Notes under the pieces: generated by a model
What the model saw: only the letters and a program-made list of their open reading frames with translations
The model's database searches: none
Told to the model about the DNA's origin: nothing
Part shown: piece after piece, positions 58,801 to 64,000 of the stretch
Position numbering within the stretch: the first letter of the stretch is position 1
Layout: every line of letters starts with the position of its first letter
Made by a program: the position numbers and the translations under genes
Assembly (NCBI RefSeq): GCF_003286085.1
Contig: NW_020825478.1
Span: 1-64,000 of the forward strand
DNA from: Drosophila persimilis
Lineage: Eukaryota > Arthropoda > Insecta > Diptera > Drosophilidae
Reading direction: 5' to 3'
Length of the DNA: 64,000 nt

Positions 58801-61800
58801 CTCCAGGAAATGTGGCAAGGATCGCACATCTTGGGCACTAGCAACAATACGGCACTATAGCCTCAAAAAAGTGGAACCTCCGCAACTATATGGCACCTTC
58901 ACTTATATAGAACCCTTCCCTATCCAGCACTGGCATGTATACTGAACCACCGCACCTATATAGCACCCACGCTCTAGGAAATGTGGCAGGATCGCATATT
59001 TTGGGCATAAGCACCAATATGGCAATATAGCCCAAAAAAAGTGGAACCTTCCGAAACTATATGACACCTGCACTTATATAGAAACCTTCCCTATACAGCA
59101 CTTGCATGTATACTGAAATCACCGCAACGATCTGGAACCCACGCTCTAGGAAATGTGGCAGGATCGCATATTTTGGGCATAAGCACCAATATGGCAATAT
59201 AGCCCCAACAAAGTGGAACCTCCGCAACTATATGGCACCTGCACTTATATAGAACCCTTCCCTATCCAGCACTGGCATGTATACTGAACCACCGCACCTA
59301 TATAGCACCCACGCTCCAGGAAATGTGGCAGGATCGCACATCTTGGGCACTAGCACCAATATGGCAATATAGCCCCAAAAAAGTGGAACCTCCGCAACTA
59401 TATGGCACCTGCACTTATATAGAACCCTTCCCTATCCAGCACTGGCATGTATACTGAACCACCGCACCTATATAGCACCCACGCTCTAGGAAATTTGGCA
59501 GGATCGCATATTTTGGGCATAAGCACCAATATGGCACTCTAGCCCATAAAAAAGTGGAACCTCCGCAACTATATGGCACCTGCACTTATATAGAACCCTT
59601 CCCTATCCAGCACTGGCATGTATACTGAACCACCGCACCTACTATAGCATCCACGCTCCAGGAAATGTGGCAGGATCGCATATTTTGGGCATAAGCACCA
59701 ATATGGCAATATAGCCCCAAAAAAGTGGAACCTCCGCAACTATATGGCACCTGCACTTATATAGAACCCTTCCCTATCCAGCACTGGCATGTATACTGAA
59801 CCACCGCACCTATATAGCATCCACGCTCCAGGAAATGTGGCAGGATCGCACATCTTGGGCATAAGCACCAATATGGCAATATAGCCCCAAAAAAGTGGAA
59901 CCTCCGCAACTATATGGCACCTTCACTTATATAGAACCCTTCCCTATCCAGCACTGGCATGTATACTGAACCACCGCACCTATATAGCACCCACGCTCTA
60001 GGAAATTTGGCAGGATCGCATATTTTGGGCATAAGCACCAATATGGCAATATAGCCCTAAAAAAGTGGAACCTTCCGCAACTTATATGACACCTGCACTT
60101 ATATAGAAACCTTCCCTATACAGCACTTGCATGTATATTGAATCACCGCAACGATCTGGAACCCACGCTCTAGGAAATGTGGCAGGATCGCATATTTTGG
60201 GCATAAGCACCAATATGGCAATATAGCCCCAACAAAGTGGAACCTCCGCAACTATATGGCACCTGCACTTATATAGAACCCTTCCCTATCCAGCACTGGC
60301 ATGTATACTGAACCACCGCACCTATATAGCCCCCACGCTCCAGGAAATGTGGCAGGATCGCACATCTTGGGCACTAGCACCAATATGGCAATATAGCCCC
60401 AAAAAAGTGGAACCTCCGCAACTATATGGCACCTGCACTTATATAGAACCCTTCCCTATCCAGCACTGGCATGTATACTGAATCCACCGCACCTATATAG
60501 CACCCACGCTCTAGGAAATTTGGCAGGATCGCATATTTTGGGCACTAGCACCAATATGGCACTATAGCCCATAAAAAAGTGGAACCTCCGCAACTATATG
60601 GCACCTGCACTTATATAGAACCCTTCCCTATCCAGCACTGGCATGTATACTGAACCACCGCACCTATATAGCATCCACGCTCCAGGAAATGTGGCAGGAT
60701 CGCATATTTTGGGCATAAGCACCAATATGGCAATATAGCCCCAAAAAAGTGGAACCTCCGCAACTATATGGCACCTGCACTTATATAGAACCCTTCCCTA
60801 TCCAGCACTGGCATGTATACTGAACCACCGCACCTATATAGCATCCACGCTCCAGGAAATGTGGCAGGATCGCACATCTTGGGCATAAGCACCAATATGG
60901 CAATATAGCCCCAAAAAAGTGGAACCTCCGCAACTATATGGCTACCTGCACTTATATAGAACCCTTCCCTATCCAGCACTGGCATGTATACTGAACCACC
61001 GCACCTATATAGCATCCACGCTCCAGGAAATGTGGCAGGATCGCATATTTTGGGCATAAGCACCAATATGGCAATATAGCCCCAAAAAAGTGGAACCTCC
61101 GCAACTATATGGCACCTGCACTTATATAGAACCCTTCCCTATCCAGCACTGGCATGTATACTGAACCACCGCACCTATATAGCATCCACGCTCCAGGAAA
61201 TGTGGCAGGATCGCACATCTTGGGCATAAGCACCAATATGGCAATATAGCCCCAAAAAAGTGGAACCTCCGCAACTATATGGCTACCTGCACTTATATAG
61301 AACCCTTCCCTATCCAGCACTGGCATGTATACTGAACCACCGCACCTATATAGCATCCACGCTCCAGGAAATGTGGCAGGATCGCATATTTTGGGCATAA
61401 GCACCAATATGGCAATATAGCCCCAAAAAAGTGGAACCTCCGCAACTATATGGCACCTGCACTTATATAGAACCCTTCCCTATCCAGCACTGGCATGTAT
61501 ACTGAACCACCGCACCTATATAGCATCCACGCTCCAGGAAATGTGGCAGGATCGCACTATCTTGGGCATAAGCACCAATATGGCAATATAGCCCCAAAAA
61601 AGTGGAACCTCCGCAACTATATGGCTACCTGCACTTATATAGAACCCTTCCCTATCCAGCACTGGCATGTATACTGAACCACCGCACCTATATAGCATCC
61701 ACGCTCCAGGAAATGTGGCAGGATCGCATATTTTGGGCATAAGCACCAATATGGCAATATAGCCCCAAAAAAGTGGAACCTCCGCAACTATATGGCACCT

Positions 61801-64000
61801 GCACTTATATAGAACCCTTCCCTATCCAGCACTGGCATGTATACTGAACCACCGCACCTATATAGCATCCACGCTCCAGGAAATGTGGCAGGATCGCACA
61901 TCTTGGGCATAAGCACCAATATGGCAATATAGCCCCAAAAAAGTGGAACCTCCGCAACTATATGGCATCCTGCACTTATATAGAACCCTTCCCTATCCAG
62001 CACTGGCATGTATACTGAACCACCGCACCTATATAGCATCCACGCTCCAGGAAATGTGGCAGGATCGCATATTTTGGGCATAAGCACCAATATGGCAATA
62101 TAGCCCCAAAAAAGTGGAACCTCCGCAACTATATGGCACCTGCACTTATATAGAACCCTTCCCTATCCAGCACTGGCATGTATACTGAACCACCGCACCT
62201 ATATAGCACCCACGCTCCAGGAAATGTGGCAGGATCGCATATTTTGGGCATAAGCACCAATATGGCAATATAGCCCCAAAAAAGTGGAACCTCCGCAACT
62301 ATATGGCACCTGCACTTATATAGAACCCTTCCCTATCCAGCACTGGCATGTATACTGAACCACCGCACCTATATAGCATCCACGCTCTAGGAAATGTGGC
62401 AGGATCGCATATTTTGGGCATAAGCACCAATATGGCAATATAGCCCCAAAAAAGTGGAACCTCCGCAACTATATGGCACCTGCACTTATATAGAACCCTT
62501 CCCTATCCAGCACTGGCATGTATACTGAACCACCGCACCTATATAGCATCCACGCTCCAGGAAATGTGGCAGGATCGCATATTTTGGGCATAAGCACCAA
62601 TATGGCAATATAGCCCCAAAAAAGTGGAACCTCCGCAACTATATGGCACCTGCACTTATATAGAACCCTTCCCTATCCAGCACTGGCATGTATACTGAAC
62701 CACCGCACCTATATAGCATCCACGCTCCAGGAAATGTGGCAGGATCGCATATTTTGGGCATAAGCACCAATATGGCAATATAGCCCCAAAAAAGTGGAAC
62801 CTCCGCAACTATATGGCACCTGCACTTATATAGAACCCTTCCCTATCCAGCACTGGCATGTATACTGAACCACCGCACCTATATAGCATCCACGCTCCAG
62901 GAAATGTGGCAGGATCGCATATTTTGGGCATAAGCACCAATATGGCAATATAGCCCCAAAAAAGTGGAACCTCCGCAACTATATGGCACCTGCACTTATA
63001 TAGAACCCTTCCCTATCCAGCACTGGCATGTATACTGAACCACCGCACCTATATAGCATCCACGCTCCAGGAAATGTGGCAGGATCGCATATTTTGGGCA
63101 TAAGCACCAATATGGCAATATAGCCCCAAAAAAGTGGAACCTCCGCAACTATATGGCACCTGCACTTATATAGAACCCTTCCCTATCCAGCACTGGCATG
63201 TATACTGAACCACCGCACCTATATAGCATCCACGCTCCAGGAAATGTGGCAGGATCGCATATTTTGGGCATAAGCACCAATATGGCAATATAGCCCCAAA
63301 AAAGTGGAACCTCCGCAACTATATGGCACCTGCACTTATATAGAACCCTTCCCTATCCAGCACTGGCATGTATACTGAACCACCGCACCTATATAGCATC
63401 CACGCTCCAGGAAATGTGGCAGGATCGCACATCTTGGGCATAAGCACCAATATGGCAATATAGCCCCAAAAAAGTGGAACCTCCGCAACTATATGGCACC
63501 TGCACTTATATAGAACCCTTCCCTATCCAGCACTGGCATGTATACTGAACCACCGCACCTATATAGCACCCACGCTCCAGGAAATGTGGCAGGATCGCAC
63601 ATCTTGGGCATAAGCACCAATATGGCAATATAGCCCCAAAAAAGTGGAACCTCCGCAACTATATGGCACCTGCACTTATATAGAACCCTTCCCTATCCAG
63701 CACTGGCATGTATACTGAACCACCGCACCTATATAGCATCCCACGCTCCAGGAAATGTGGCAGGATCGCATATTTTGGGCATAAGCACCAATATGGCAAT
63801 ATAGCCCCAAAAAAGTGGAACCTCCGCAACTATATGGCACCTGCACTTATATAGAACCCTTCCCTATCCAGCACTGGCATGTATACTGAACCACCGCACC
63901 TATATAGCATCCCACGCTCCAGGAAATGTGGCAGGATCGCATATTTTGGGCATAAGCACCAATATGGCAATATAGCCCCAAAAAAGTGGAACCTCCGCAA
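55818..64000. repeat. 170-bp satellite array, segment 5
   Basis: Up to about 58.7 kb the array follows 30.7-33.6 kb at an offset near 25101, including private variants (tatatgggacc, ctaactggc, tctgcagtta, aggatggcat, gaacacttcc). From about 58.6 kb single-base insertions become frequent (cacgcctcc, ggcaaggatc, aaccttccg, gcactatctt). At 60.7-62.1 kb a 341-bp dimer period is visible. From 62.1 kb to the end the monomers are nearly identical at exactly 170 bp. No gene; the repeated 100-codon minus-strand ORFs are read-through of dimers. Confidence 0.96.

Noticed and set aside
60764..62090. Repeated 100-codon minus-strand ORFs with near-identical peptides
   Set aside because: They are the satellite dimer read in one frame. 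They appear only where indels make the frame stay open, with no start context or independent conservation.

Overview
The window reads as insect pericentromeric or otherwise heterochromatic DNA with no recognisable host gene. About 32 kb is one tandem satellite with a 170-bp monomer, and most of the rest is transposable elements inserted into it. The element families (BEL/Pao, an mdg3/micropia-like Ty3/gypsy, an Osvaldo/Ulysses-like Ty3/gypsy with 2.3-kb LTRs, a Transib-like DNA transposon, a jockey/CR1-type LINE) and primer-binding sites fitting fly tRNA-Lys, tRNA-Tyr and tRNA-Leu point to a drosophilid. The Ulysses/Osvaldo resemblance hints at the virilis-repleta side of the genus, but that is only an inference.

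Layout: satellite 1-6395; a 518-bp BEL-type solo terminal repeat 6396-6913; satellite 6914-11853; a 14.2-kb BEL/Pao complex 11854-26087 with four terminal repeats around three internal regions A, B and C (A is a gag fragment fused to a LINE reverse transcriptase; B and C are near-identical decayed gag-pol copies); satellite 26088-36572; an Osvaldo/Ulysses-like element 36573-52308 whose 3' LTR is split by a complete mdg3-like element 45050-50482; satellite 52309-54622; a 1195-bp non-autonomous Transib-like element 54623-55817; satellite 55818-64000.

Target-site duplications resolve the junctions: atggc for the BEL solo repeat and for the BEL complex, cgca for the Ulysses-like element, 4-5 bp of TA repeat for the mdg3-like element, ctccg for the Transib-like element. 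Private variants in the satellite show that a block of about 8.2 kb was tandemly duplicated before the Ulysses-like and Transib-like elements landed in the second copy, and the mdg3-like element came after the Ulysses-like one. The BEL insertion apparently exists in two forms (solo and tandem complex) at the same position of the monomer with the same duplication, so it was probably copied along with the satellite.

The two Ty3/gypsy elements have open reading frames and nearly or fully identical LTRs, so they look young. The BEL copies are broken by shared frameshifts. I found no new multi-gene system. The most notable items are the insertion stratigraphy, an apparent RING-H2 finger at the N-terminus of a retrotransposon Gag, and an in-frame minisatellite in the mdg3-like polyprotein. 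The first 0.4 kb and everything after about 58.6 kb carry scattered single-base indels that look like assembly noise.
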